Below are positions 1-11,000 of a stretch of DNA of 64,000 nt, in pieces. The first letter of the stretch is position 1, and each line of letters opens with the position of its first letter. The stretch is from Lolium rigidum. Its lineage: Eukaryota; Streptophyta; Magnoliopsida; Poales; Poaceae. Both the position numbers and the translations under genes were made by a program. Under the pieces are notes generated by a model, which was not told the origin of the DNA, made no database searches, and saw only the letters and a program-made list of their open reading frames with translations. The DNA is taken from NCBI RefSeq assembly GCF_022539505.1, contig NC_061511.1, forward strand, positions 34,544,620-34,608,619, read 5' to 3'.

Positions 1-31
1 AGCTCCGACGCCGCCAGCGCCGCCAAGTTCG

Positions 32-3000
32 ATGGCTAAGCCCGGAGATTGGATAGCGTCAACCATCACCAAGCGTGACGAGAAGAGATCCCGGAGCCTG
101 GGATTAATCTCCTCTGATGAGGGGAATGTGATCTTTCCAGGTGCGATTTCTCGGCCTAATCCCCCTGCTGGTTTTACCGTGATGTTCTTGTCGTTCCTAT
201 ATCGGGGTCTTTCGCTCCCTGCTCATGAATTCCTCCTCCATCTCTTGCGAACTTACGAGATCCAATTATGGCAACTCACTCCCAACTCAATCCTCCACGT
301 TGTTGTGTTCATCACCTTTTGCGAGGCATTTCTGGGCATCAAACCTCATTTTGGGCTGTGGAAAAAGATCTTCTATGTGAAGAGATACAGCAGTAGTAAT
401 GGACCCTTTGTCACCGGAGGGGTGGGTTTTGTAGCTCGTTCGGATGTTAATTACTTCAATTTCCCAATGAGAGAATCTGTGCAAGGGTGGAGTCTGAAAT
501 GGTTTTACGTCAAGGATTCCTTGTCACCCGAGTCCCAGCTTCCTTGCTTTACCGACGTCCTAGAAGCCAAGCCTAAGAATTCCTGGAAGAACATTCTCTC
601 TCCCGACGAAAGAGTAGCAGTCGATGAATTATTTGCCAAATTCCTTCGAATCAAAGAGGCCGATGGCCAAACCATGGTCGGCACAGAGGTGGCAGCAGTG
701 TTCCTGAAGCGTCGGGTCCAACCAGTCATGGCCAGAGTTCATCCGATGTGGTTGTATTCAGGTCCAAAGGATGAGACCAGGGTTAATGGTGCCGAACTGT
801 CAGAAAAGGAATTGCTCGATGAAGTCCGTCGCCTTACTTTCTTTAGTCATGAAGACTCTATCCCATTGATATCTTCTTACACTCCTCTTGATGCCGATCA
901 TCCACCACCAGAGGTAACTTTCCCTTTCAAATTCTTATCACGTTATTTTTACTCAGTCAACATTGTTACCACTATTCTTATTCGTTTTTCTCTTCGACAG
1001 ATCCCATAGTCCCTGGAAATCCGTCAAACGATACTTCTGAGGGAAGAGGCTCTTCAGTACCCGTTGATTTTCACACTGTCGAGCATACAGGCCCAGAGAG
1101 CGATCACGATGACCCGATAGATTCCTAAACTGTTCACACCGATCTTCCCCCCTCAGCCGATGACGCTTGCGACACAGAGGGATCAGTGCGTGATGATAAC
1201 GCTGATCGTGATGCCTTTGTTAATGCAGCTGTGGAGGAGACCAGGGCTTCACCCGTGAAGAGATCAACCGGCGGCTTTGCCGACGAAGACGATCTCCTTG
1301 ATATGTAAGTACTTTCTTCCTTTTTGCTATATCTTGTCCCCTTGTTTTTCGCATTCTTTTCATAACTTCTGTCGACCATCTCCTTTTTCTAGTGACGAAG
1401 GTTTCGCTGAGCCTCCGTCTAAGAAAGCCAGATCTGATGCTGTTCCGCCGGCCGTTGCCGCTTCCGAAGCTTCGGCTCCTAAGGCAGCTCCCGCGGCTCA
1501 AGCATCGACTGCTTCTTCCCTTTCCAAGGGGAAAGATGTTCCTGCCGCCACCGCGACTCCTCCTTCTGTAAGTCCTTTTCGAATACAACGTGGATTTCTT
1601 GAAATGCGCCTTGTCTAACGATTCTTTGTCAAACATCCTTTTTTCCTTAAGGATCTGCGAGGTGTTATATCTTCTTTGGAGGCCTTTGCCTCTCAATTTA
1701 CCTCTCTGGAAGCGGACAAAGCTCGACTGCAGGAGGAAGTTAAATCTTCCTCTTCGAAATTGGACGGCGCCATTAAAAAGGCTGCCATAGCTTGCCAGGA
1801 GGTCGACTCCCTGAAAGAGGAGCTGGGCAAACTGAAGGAGAAGCTAAAAGAGGAGGAAGCTCGGGCAGCTGAAAAGGATGAGCTCCTTCGTCAGTCTTCT
1901 TTGGCTCTACTTGGAAATATCTTTTATACACCTCTGTCGATTATTATTCTTATGGATTTGTTCCTTTAACAATGATCTTTTCCAATTCATTTTCTTGTAG
2001 AAGCCGCCAACATTCCTGCTGCTGCCTTGGACAAAGTTCCAAACAACTCTCCGGCAAATGGTGTGTCGATGGCTCTCGCCTCTCACCAGCTTACGCGGGG
2101 GCTTCTTGAAAAGGGAAAAGGTGCCCTGGCGCGGATGCACTTGATGATTTTCCCCAAGATCAAGCAAGACAAAACCCTGGGGCAGCTGATTGATGCCTTC
2201 GCGGTTGACACCAAGGAGGTTATCGAGGTATTCAAGCGTACTTCGCGTACCTATGGTGCTCTCCTTGCCTTCCAACTTATGATGGGTCACGGCTTTAAGG
2301 CTGACATCGAAGAAATGACTAAGGAGCTGCCGAAAGAGCGAGATGGGCAATTTGTTGACTTAAGCGCCTTTAAAACGTCTGCCCTTACTTGTGCTCGCCA
2401 GCTCCTTGAACTAGTTTCGTCAAGAAAGACATCGGCTGGACCCAGTCTATCGACTCAGACCCAAGCTCCTTGATTTTTGTAACAAACTTATCTTTGGGCT
2501 GCCATGAAACATAGTTCTGTTGCAAAACTTGTGTTTGTAATAAACTCCGTGCTGGCAATGTTGCTAGCACACCTTTATTATGATATTTTTACTTGCACTT
2601 CTCCCGATGGGAGTTACTTCGGGTGCTCAATTTGACCATATCCATCATTCTTTTTAACGCTGTTTCCTGCAGATTTTCCCAGTGCCCTCATTTGTCGACG
2701 ACTCTTCGGGTGCTCTTCCTGAAGGTGATCGGATCCAGCGTATGAAGGATCGGATCACTCAGATGGAAAAGGACCTGCGCAACACTTACACCTTAGCTGC
2801 TATTGTCAATAAGAAGAGCGAAATTGCAGCCGACGTGGAGCGGTACGCTCTTACTGAGCTGCATAAAGCTACCGAGAGTTTGAACTGTAAGTTTCCTGAT
2901 CCCTGCGCCCTTTTGTCAACAAGGCCTTGTCTGATCCTCTATTTATTCCTATGCCAGTCATAGCTCTGAACCGTGCAGAAGAGAACAAGCGGATTCACGA

Positions 3001-3445
3001 GCGTGTGCACGTTTTAACCCAGCTGTCCTCAGCCGAAGAGATTTTCTGGCGGGAACACTCAAAGGCTTCGGCTGTCGCACAATTTTAGGATCGGGTTCAG
3101 CAAGTCCACCATTTCTTCGACAAGTGCTACAAAGCTATGAGGGTGGTTTGGAAGACGATGTTCCCTTTAAACGCAGTTCCCCCTACGCTGCTGACTTTGA
3201 TGTCTAAGTTTGGAAATGCCAAGAAGATTCGGGACTTAGTGCGAGCTCAAGTTTTTGCAGGGGCCAGGTTTACGCTTGCCCTTGTGCTTGCTCGTTATCC
3301 CTCAGCAAGTTTGCTGTCTATTGCCAACGCAACTGGTGAGTTGGAAGCGTTGTATCCGAAGGTATTGTTGCCCGCCAACATAATTGTCGACAATCTCGAG
3401 GAGTATTCGAAGGTACCTGAAGAAAGAGAAACTCCGCAAGGGTGA
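32..3445 (+). pseudogene. Additional ORF of gypsy element, Transposase_28 (PF04195)-like, multi-exon, decayed
   Basis: The first exon (32-913) carries the plant 'putative gypsy type transposon' domain: a segment with FPGAI, LPAHEFLLHLL, PNSILH, GIKPHFGLWKK and VQGWSLKWFYV. It is followed by introns with GT...AG ends at 914-1000, 1305-1392 and 1568-1650. A Lys/Glu-rich coiled coil lies at 1,652-1,900, with a degraded donor near 1,911 and an acceptor at 2,000. A first C-terminal module ends with TGA at 2,471-2,473. A second tail follows as exons 2,673-2,892 and 2,958-3,445. Decay: exon 2 is out of frame with exon 1 (TAG at 1,007-1,009 in the exon 1 frame), exon 2 contains TAA at about 1,126-1,128, and there is an in-frame TAG at 3,086-3,088. 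The protein's function is unknown in the literature I recall. Its orientation, opposite to gag-pro, is the normal one for these ORFs. Confidence 0.75.
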
Positions 3446-4119
3446 CTTCAGGGATTAGGTTTATTAAATAGGTTATTTTGGCTGCTTCATCCAAGTGTTT
3501 GGATTGTGTAATTGAGCCCTTTTGTTCGGTAGATACATGTATATGTACTTTTACCGTGTTAATGCTGTTGGCAAATTTTGAAGGAGCAAATCTTAATTGC
3601 CTGTTTTAAATGTATGTGTACTCATTGGTCAGCAAATCATTTGAGTGATCAGCTCGTGTTGCAGGTTTTGCTAAACCTGTTGTATGCGCAACTTTGCTTT
3701 CAACCGATGTATGTTTCGACAGGCACTCCCGAATATTTCGGTGCAAGTGATTCTACCGATGAGCCCGTTGTTCTTTGATATTTCCATAAGTAAAATATCG
3801 AACGTGGGTTGTGTTTATATGTATTTCCGAACTCTTGCTATTTACGGCACTCGTAGAGGCATTATAGCAGGGGGAAGGATTAACATCCTTGTTTGCTTTG
3901 TATCTTTTAGCACTCGTAGAGGCTTTTCTTTTGAAGCACGATCTTCTGCCGCGGGCTATGTTGCATGGTGATGCGGCTTAGACGTTTTGAATTACTGCAA
4001 TGCTTAACAAAGGATCGAAACTTAAGTCCTCATTAATAAGGTAAGCACGAGACTAGAGGGCGAAAAAGGAAAAGCCCTGTTTAAAATAAAGCGGAAAAAA
4101 TTAAACGCTGATAAATTGC
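3446..4119. other. Spacer between antisense ORF and protease; no gene
   Basis: Noncoding. The part from about 3,520 to 3,850 is homologous to 19,985-20,250 in the separate element at 18.7-23.3 kb (shared runs include GTTGGCAAATTTTGAAGGAG and AACTTTGCTTTCAACCGATG), so it is family-specific 3' sequence of the antisense ORF. A short motif GCACTCGTAGAGGC occurs twice here (about 3,849 and 3,910). A diverged form of it is the core of the 72-bp array at 20.2-20.6 kb. Confidence 0.6.
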
Positions 4120-5059
4120 TTAAGCAAGGAAGGGGTTCTTCTCATCTTCTGGCTTTTTCATCACGTTAGTGGTTGCTGCAGCGTTGTTGATTTCACCAGA
4201 GGTCTGGGCAGTGGTTGCCAGCGTCTTGCTGTCTCCTATGCCTTTTGTGCCATCAACTGCCGAGCCTTTTGCTACCGAAGCTTTTGCTGCCGAAGCTTCT
4301 GCTGCCGAAGCTTCTGCTGCCGAAGCTTTAAGAGCAAGGTCAGCTGGCTTCTTCTTGGTTTCCCTGACATCTTTTTCCTCCTTGATTTCATGTATTGACA
4401 ACTTGGGCAGAGGGTCGACGATTTCTTGTTGTGACCCGAACTTCGCAAAGAATCCTCTGAAAGTCGCGGACACAATTGTCCGAACGTGAAAAACTTCCAT
4501 GGACTGTGATGTTTATCCCGTTGTTCCCAGGCATTTTCAGCTTGAGGTATGCATAGTGCGGCACAGCCATGAACTTGGCATAAGCTGGTCTCCCGAGTAT
4601 AGCGTGATATTGTGACTCCCAGTTCACTACTTTAAACTCGATCTTTTCCTTCCTGAAATTGTCGGTTTTGCCAAAGACGACATTCAGGTAAACTTTGCCA
4701 AGAGAGTAGCCCGGTGCGGTTGGAAGGATCCCATGGAAGCAAGTGTCTGTTTCTTCTAGCATCCTCATGGTGATCCCCATACTTCTGATTGTGTCGAAGA
4801 ATATCAGGTTTAACCCGCTTCTACCATCCATGAAGAATTTGCTCATCTTGAACCCCCCGATTTGTGCCTCGACTACTAAGGCAGCGTGTCCTGGTTTTGG
4901 TATGGTCATCGGGTGATCTGCTCGACTGAACGTAATGTTCTGAGAGGACCACTCGACATACTCGGGGATGTTCGCCATGATGCTTTCTGCCAGGTTAATC
5001 TCTCGGGTGAGCTTCTTCATTTCTCTTCTCGAGACACCTGTCCTATGGATCATGCTCAT
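4120..5059 (-). pseudogene. Retropepsin-like protease region of the Tat-type element
   Basis: The minus-strand frame 5,059-4,388 resembles plant gypsy aspartic proteases: a hydrophobic strand before FMDGRSGLN, where intact relatives usually read F-L/M-D-G-G-S, then LIFFDTI, and later AILGRPAYAKFMAVPHYAYL, the conserved stretch downstream of the flap. The residue after the catalytic DG is Arg rather than Gly/Ser, so activity is doubtful. The frame passes into a second frame (4,500-4,120) rich in Ala/Lys/Glu, with four copies of a 5-residue SAAEA/SAAKA repeat (about 4,265-4,330), and stops at about 4,120. No polymerase domain follows. It would process the gag polyprotein in the virus-like particle if intact. 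Confidence 0.7.
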
Positions 5060-6166
5060 CTGCCCCCGTGGAGGTGGAAACGCCTCGTTGGGTTGATGAG
5101 GTTGAGCCTGCTGGACTTGATGCTGCGGTGGAGGTGGGGGTGGTGGTGGCAGCGGTTGCTAGCCTGATTGCTGGATGAGTTTGTGCATGTCAAGGAACTG
5201 CCGACAGTCCCTGAGCAGGTGACTCGACTTCGTTTTGCCGTCCTTAGAATCGACATACGAGTGCAGGTAGCAGGGGGCGTTGATCTGCTCAGCGTAGGGT
5301 AGTTCGGGAGTTCTCTCGCCGTCGTGGTTTATAATTGCCGCGGTTCCCGCAGTTGTTCCGATTACCGTCCCGCCGATCGTCTCTTCTGTCGTCATATCGA
5401 TCATCCTCGCCGATCGGAGTACCCTGCAGCTACCAGTGTTGTTGTCGTCATAGTTGCGGTTCTTCCTTCTCTTGTGACGATCCCTTCGGCCGCCCGAGTC
5501 GTGCTTCGGCTGGTCATCGTCTTCGTCGTCACTGCGCTGTCGTGGCCTTCGCACGTTGTCCTCACCATCAGCCCAACTGTTGGCGATTTCCATTAACTTG
5601 GTTATGGTTTTTGGCTTTTTGCGCCCGAGTTCTTATATGTAACTTTCACGCCTGACGCCATCGCTGAAAGCGTCGATTGCTCTGTCGACAGATACATCTT
5701 CAGCAGCGTTTAGGAGTTTGGTGAATCTCCCGATGTATGAGCACATCGACTCTTTCTGCTTTTGCTGGCAGTTTCGTAACTCTTCAATTCCGACGGGTCT
5801 CTTGTATGTTGCTTGGAAATTGGTAACGAAGGCGTCTACTAGGTCGTCCCATGATTTAATAGAACCCTTCGGCAGCCCCCTTAGCCAGGCTCGCGCTGAA
5901 TCCTTTAGGTAAAGCTGCAAGCACTGCATTGCTACTATCTGGTTCCCCTTATGCGTAATCACAGCCCGCAGTAGTCGTCTATCCAAGATCTTGGTTCCCG
6001 CTGCCCATCGTATTTGGCAGCGTCGGTAGGGAGTGGGCTTAAACTTTTTGGGTGGCATCGTCTCGCGGATTTTGTAACTTAAACGAGCCGGCTCCCCCGA
6101 GTTCGCCGTCGTACTCCCGATCCTCATCCGAGGAATCACTATCGTTGTCCTTCCTAGCGGCGCGTC
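5060..6166 (-). pseudogene. gag (Retrotrans_gag core and C-terminal part) of the Tat-type element
   Basis: The minus-strand frame downstream of 6,053 begins MPPKKFKPTP and contains the capsid-like core conserved in plant gypsy gag: MQCLQLYLKDSARAWLRGLP, then SWDDLVDAFVTNF, RPVGIEELRNCQQKQKES, and FSDGVRRESYI near 5,640. A frameshift at about 5,630 moves the reading frame to 5,593-5,159 (MEIANSWADGEDNVRR, then an Asp/Arg/Lys-rich linker and HLLRDCRQF). An acidic/basic segment lies upstream of the MPPKKF start in another frame. Gag packages the element's RNA. The copy is broken by frameshifts and by the gap at its right edge. Confidence 0.8.
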
Positions 6167-8329
6167 NNNNNNNNNNNNNNNNNNNNNNNNNNNNNNNNNN
6201 NNNNNNNNNNNNNNNNNNNNNNNNNNNNNNNNNNNNNNNNNNNNNNNNNNNNNNNNNNNNNNNNNNCATCTCCACCACCGCACCTCGTCACCGCTGTAAC
6301 AATTAGGGTTGGATCTTGATTGTTTGATAGGGGAAACTCTCCCGGTATTGATTTCTACTTGTTATTGATGCTATTGAGTGAAACTATTGAACCAAGGTTT
6401 ATGTTCAGATTGTTATTCATCATCATATCACCTCTGATCATGTTCCATATGATGTCTTGTGAGTAGTTCGTTTAGTTCTTGAGGACATGGGTGAAGTCTA
6501 AATGTTAGTAGTGAATTATGTTGGGTAATATTCAATGTTATGATATTTAAGTTGTGGTGTTATTCTTCTAGTGGTGTCATGTGAACGTCGACTACATGAT
6601 ACTTCACCATTTATGGGCCTAGGGGAATACATCTTGTATTCGTTTGCTAATTGCGGGGTTGCCGGAGTGACAAAAACCTAAACCCCGTTGGTATATCGAT
6701 GCAGGAGGGATAGCAGGATCTCAGAGTTTAAGGCTGTGGTTAGATTTATCATAATTACTTTCTTGTATTTGCGGATGCTTGCAAGGGGTATAATCACAAG
6801 TATGTATTAGTCCTAGGAAGGGCGGTGCATTAGCAACGAAGGCGTCTACTAGGTCGTCCCATGATTTAATGGAACCCTTCGGCAGCCCCCTTAGCCAGGC
6901 TCGCGCTGAATCCTTTAGGTAAAGCTGCAAGCACTGCATTGCTGCTATCTGGTTCCCCTTATGCGAATCACGATGCGCAGGTAGTCGTCTATCCAAGATC
7001 TTGGTTCCTGCTGCCCATCGTATTTGGCAGCGTCGGTAGGAGTGGGCTTAAACTTTTTGGGTGGCATCGTCTCGCGGATTTTGTAACTTAAACAGTCGGC
7101 TCCCCTGAGTTCGCCGTCGTACTCCTGATCCTCATCCGAGGAATCACTATCGTTGTCCTTCCTAGCGGCGCGTCGTTGATACGCCCATTTTGCATCACTA
7201 TTTTATATCATAATTTGCTGTTATTCATTGATATATTTCATATTTGGAGATGATACTTATGTTATTTCATCTATTTTGCATGTTTCATGATTATTGGAGG
7301 ATCTCGCACCGGAGTCAGGATTCTGCTGGAAAAGCACCGTCGAATGCAATATTTCGGAAGATCAACAATTGACGGAAATTATATGAAAAATCCTATTTTT
7401 CCAGAAGACGAAGGGAGCCAGAAGGGGGAGCCGAGGAGGGCCGCCATGGGCCCACCTCATAGGCCGGCGCGGGCCAAGGCCTGGCCGCGCCGCCTTGTGA
7501 GGAGGGGCCCACATCCCCCTCTGGCCTCCTCTCCTTCGCATACTTCTTCGTCCCGAAAACCTAAGCTCCGGGGGATAGTCACAAAGAGTCACAGCCGCCT
7601 CTGCGGGGCGGAAAACACCAGAGAGAAAAGAGCTCTCCGGCAGGCTGAAATCCGCCGGGGAAATTCCCTCCCGGAGGGGGAAATCGACGCCATCGTCATC
7701 GTCATCGAGCTGGACATCATCTCCATCATCATCACCACCATCTTCATCATCGTCACCGCCATCTCCACCACTGCACCTCGTCACCGCTGTAACAATTAGG
7801 GTTGGATCTTGATTGTTTGATAGGGGAAACTCTCCCGGTATTGATTTCTACTTGTTATTGATGCTATTGAGTGAAACTATTGAACCAAGGTTTATGTTCA
7901 GATTGTTATTCATCATCATATCACCTCTGATCATGTTCCATATGATGTCTCGTGAGTAGTTCGTTTAGTTCTTGAGGACATGGGTGAAGTCTAAATGTTA
8001 GTAGTGAATTATGTTGGGTAATATTCAATGTTATGATATTTAAGTTGTGGTGTTATTCTTCTAGTGGTGTCATGTGAACGTCGACTACATGATACTTCAC
8101 CATTTATGGGCCTAGGGGAATACATCTTGTATTCGTTTGCTAATTGCGGGGTTGCCGGAGTGACAGTAAACCTAAACCCCGTTGGTATATCGATGCGGGA
8201 GGGATAGCAGGATCTCGGAGTTTAAGACTCGTGGTTAGATTTATCTTAATTACTTTCTTGTATTTGCGGATGCTTGCAAGGGGTATAATCACAAGTATGT
8301 ATTAGTCCTAGGAAGGGCGGTGCATTAGC
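5825..8329. repeat. Tandem duplication (about 1.49 kb unit) of gag plus LTR, left copy gapped
   Basis: 5,825-6,166 (gag) is repeated at 6,835-7,176. 6,267-6,834 (LTR interior, ending TGCATTAGC) is repeated at 7,759-8,329. The order gag-[gap]-LTR/gag-LTR fits a direct duplication with its breakpoint at 6,834/6,835. Copies differ by scattered substitutions and 1-2 base indels, for example near 5,970 versus 6,970. Confidence 0.85.
6167..6266. other. Assembly gap (100 N)
   Basis: Exactly 100 N, the conventional filler length. The left edge stops at GGCGCGTC, one or two bases short of the point where the solo LTR is inserted in the neighbouring copy (7,176/7,177). The right edge starts inside that LTR at the equivalent of 7,759. 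If the gap hides the first part of an LTR copy, about 582 bp are missing. Confidence 0.98.
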
Positions 8330-8686
8330 ATAGGTTCACCCACACAACACTTATCAAAACAATGAAGATTAATCAGCTATATGAAGCGAAAGCACTAGAC
8401 TAAATTCCCGTGTGTCCTCAAGAACGTTTGGTCATTATAAGTAAACAAACCAGCTTGTCATTTGTGCTAAAAAGGATTGGGCCACTCGCTGCAATTATTT
8501 CTCTCGCATTTTACTTACTCGTACTTTATTTATCTGCTATATCAAAACCCCCGAATACTTGTCCGTGAGCATTTACAGTGAATCCTTCATCGAAACTGCT
8601 TGTCAACACCTTCTGCTCCTCGTTGGGTTCGACACTCTTATTTATCGAAAGTACTACGATACACCCCCTATACTTGTGGGTCATCA
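7177..8686 (+). mobile_element. Solo LTR of a gypsy-type element, TSD GTCGT
   Basis: 1,510 bp beginning TGATACGCCCATTTTGCATC and ending TACTTGTGGGTCATCA. GTCGT occurs at both 7,172-7,176 and 8,687-8,691. No internal domain or second LTR is present, so this is the product of LTR-LTR recombination. It lies inside gag of the older element. The GC-rich part at 7,440-7,700 gives long overlapping reading frames that are not genes. Its homology to common Triticeae gypsy LTRs is from recollection. Confidence 0.85.
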
Positions 8687-8691
8687 GTCGT

Positions 8692-9436
8692 CGCCTTGCT
8701 TTGTCGATCCTGCTCTGGGTGATTTCATCCCGAGCATCTCTCGCATGATGTTTTGAACCACTAGCCTGCGCCGTGGTCTTTTCCTTCTGCGGAACTAGAT
8801 TATTTCCCAATATCGCGAGACTTTCCAGGGCGCCTCGATGAGCTTGAGCCATGGATCCTTCAGGGCGCTGGTTAATGAGGTACGCAGCGAGGTTGGCTGT
8901 TGCTCCTGCAACGGTTTTCGGCCGTGGCATGCCCGCGGTGTCCGTAGTTATAAAGGACTTGGTCGGGTTTGACGTGATTTCTCTAGCGTCATCTTCCGAA
9001 AGCCTGGATAGCCTCGACCGGTGTTTGCCTCGCCCCCGAGTGTTTCGAGAGGCACTCCCTTGCGAGCCCCTTCGTCGTTCGCCGGATCGATCTCGCCGCA
9101 GATAGGCGTCTCTCGAGGGTGGCTTGCTCTTTCGACGTGTGCTCCCGGTTTTTCTCTAGTATAGAGCGATAAGCATTGAGGGTTCCAACCGAGGTTCCCG
9201 CGGGGAGCGGTGTGTTATTGAGTATCGCTGCCCTAGCCGCTGCCCACTCCTCGTCCGCGATGGTGTAGTCGGCTCGTCGTGGTTCGCTGGCGCTGTTTTC
9301 GAAACTTGCCCGTCTACTGGAACGGGGAGTATGGTCTCCGTCTCCTCTGTGCCTTGTGTTTCCCGTGTTATTGGCGACATAAACCTGATGGTGCGCCGTT
9401 CTTCGGGTGGTTCCTTGGACGATACTGTCGATACTG
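8692..9436 (-). pseudogene. gag N-terminal/linker segment of the Tat-type element
   Basis: This continues gag between the two insertions. From 9,436 leftward the frame read from the 15.9 kb segment runs on (a Thr/Arg-rich linker, then DEEWAAARAAI and a charged helix). It meets in-frame stops near 8,980 and 8,872, then a Gln/Ala/Arg-rich stretch that ends in SRIDKARRR at the solo-LTR insertion. These N-terminal gag regions are low-complexity and poorly conserved. The assignment rests on continuity across the two TSDs. Confidence 0.6.
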
Positions 9437-9441
9437 TCCTC

Positions 9442-11000
9442 TGATGTCTACGTTCCCCCTCCTTTCCTGTAGACAGTGTTGGGCCTCCAAGTGCAGAGGT
9501 TTGTAGAACAGCAGCAAGTTTCCCTTAAGTGGATACCCAAGGTTTATCGAACTCAGGGAGGAAGAGGTCAAAGATATCCCTCTCATGCAACCCCGCAACC
9601 ACAAAGCAAGAAGTCTCTTGTGTCCCCAACACACCTAATAGGTGCACTAGTTCGGCGAAGAGATAGTGAAATACAGGTGGTATAAATAAGTATGAGCAGT
9701 AGCAACGGTGCCGGAAAAGTGCTTGGCGTGTAGTTGATGGTGGTGGTATTGCAGCAGTAGTAACGCGAGTAAAACAAGTAACAAGCGAGTAGTAACGCAG
9801 CAGATGAGTAAACAAGTAGTAGTAACTCAGCAGTATTTAGGAACAAGGCCTAGGGATTACACTTTCACTAGTGGACACTCTCAACATTGATCACATAACT
9901 GCAACGGATAAATGCATACTCTACACTTTTGTTGGATGATGAACACATTGCGTAGGATTACACGAACCCTCAATGCCGGAGTTAACAAGCTCCACAATAA
10001 TGCTCATGTTTAAGTAACCTTTAGTGTAAGATAGATCAACAGACTAAACCAAGTACTAGCATAGCATGCACACTTGTAACCTTCATGCATATGTAGGAGG
10101 AATAGATCACATCAATAATATCATAATGATAATTAACTCCACAATCTACAAGAGATCATGATCATAGCCTACGACAAGAACCACACGGTGCACGCACTAG
10201 TCACCTTTACACACATGCAGGAGGAATAGAACTACTTTAATAACATCACTAGAGTAGCACATAGATGAATTGTGATACAAAACTCATATGAATCTCAATC
10301 ATGTAAAGCAGCTCATGAGATCATTGTATTGAAGTACATGGAAGAGAGATGAACCACATAGCTACCGGTACAGCCCCGAGCCTCGATGGAGAACTACTCC
10401 CTCCTCATGGGAGCAACAGCGGTGTTGAAGATGGCGGTGGAGATGGCAGCGGTGTTGATGGAGATGGCAGCGGTGTCGATGGAGAAGCCTTCCGGGGCAC
10501 TTCCCGCTCCGGCAGGTGCCTGGAACGAGTTCTGCCCCCGAATTGGAGTTTCGCGATGGCGGCGGCGCCACAGTAACTTTTCTGGAGTTTTGTCAATTTG
10601 TGTCGAGGTTTTAGGTCACGACGACTTAAATAGGCGAAGAGTCGGAGTCGGAGGGGGCCTGGGCTGCCCAGACCATAGGGGGGCGCGCCCCCCCCTTGGG
10701 CCGCGCCGCCCACAGGTGTGGGGCCCCCCTGCACCCCTCCGACCTTTCTTCGGTGCTCCGGAAGCTTCGCGTATTTCTAAGACTTTCGGCGTTGATTTCG
10801 TCCGATTCCGAGAATATTTCGTTACTAGGATTTCCGAAACCAAAAACAGAGAAAACAGGAACTGGCACTTCGGCATCTTGTTAATAGGTTAGTTCCGTGA
10901 AAATGCACGAATATGACATAAAGTGTGCATAAAACATGTAGATAACATCAATAATGTGGCATGGAACACAAGAAATTATCGATACGTTGGAGACGTATCA
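9442..11000 (-). repeat. 3' LTR of nested gypsy copy 1
   Basis: 1,559 bp, starting TGATGTCTACG and ending ACGTATCA on the plus strand. It pairs with 14,356-15,906. Most differences between the two are G/A changes or 1-2 base indels at CAG/CGG sites. Confidence 0.9.

Noticed and set aside
7287..7799. 170-codon plus-strand ORF and its 140-codon minus shadow
   Set aside because: Both lie within the solo LTR's GC-rich leader; LTR identity explains them.
10362..10892. Cluster of short ORFs rich in Gly/Val/Asp or Ala
   Set aside because: GATGGCAGCGGTGTTGATGG-type simple repeats inside an LTR.
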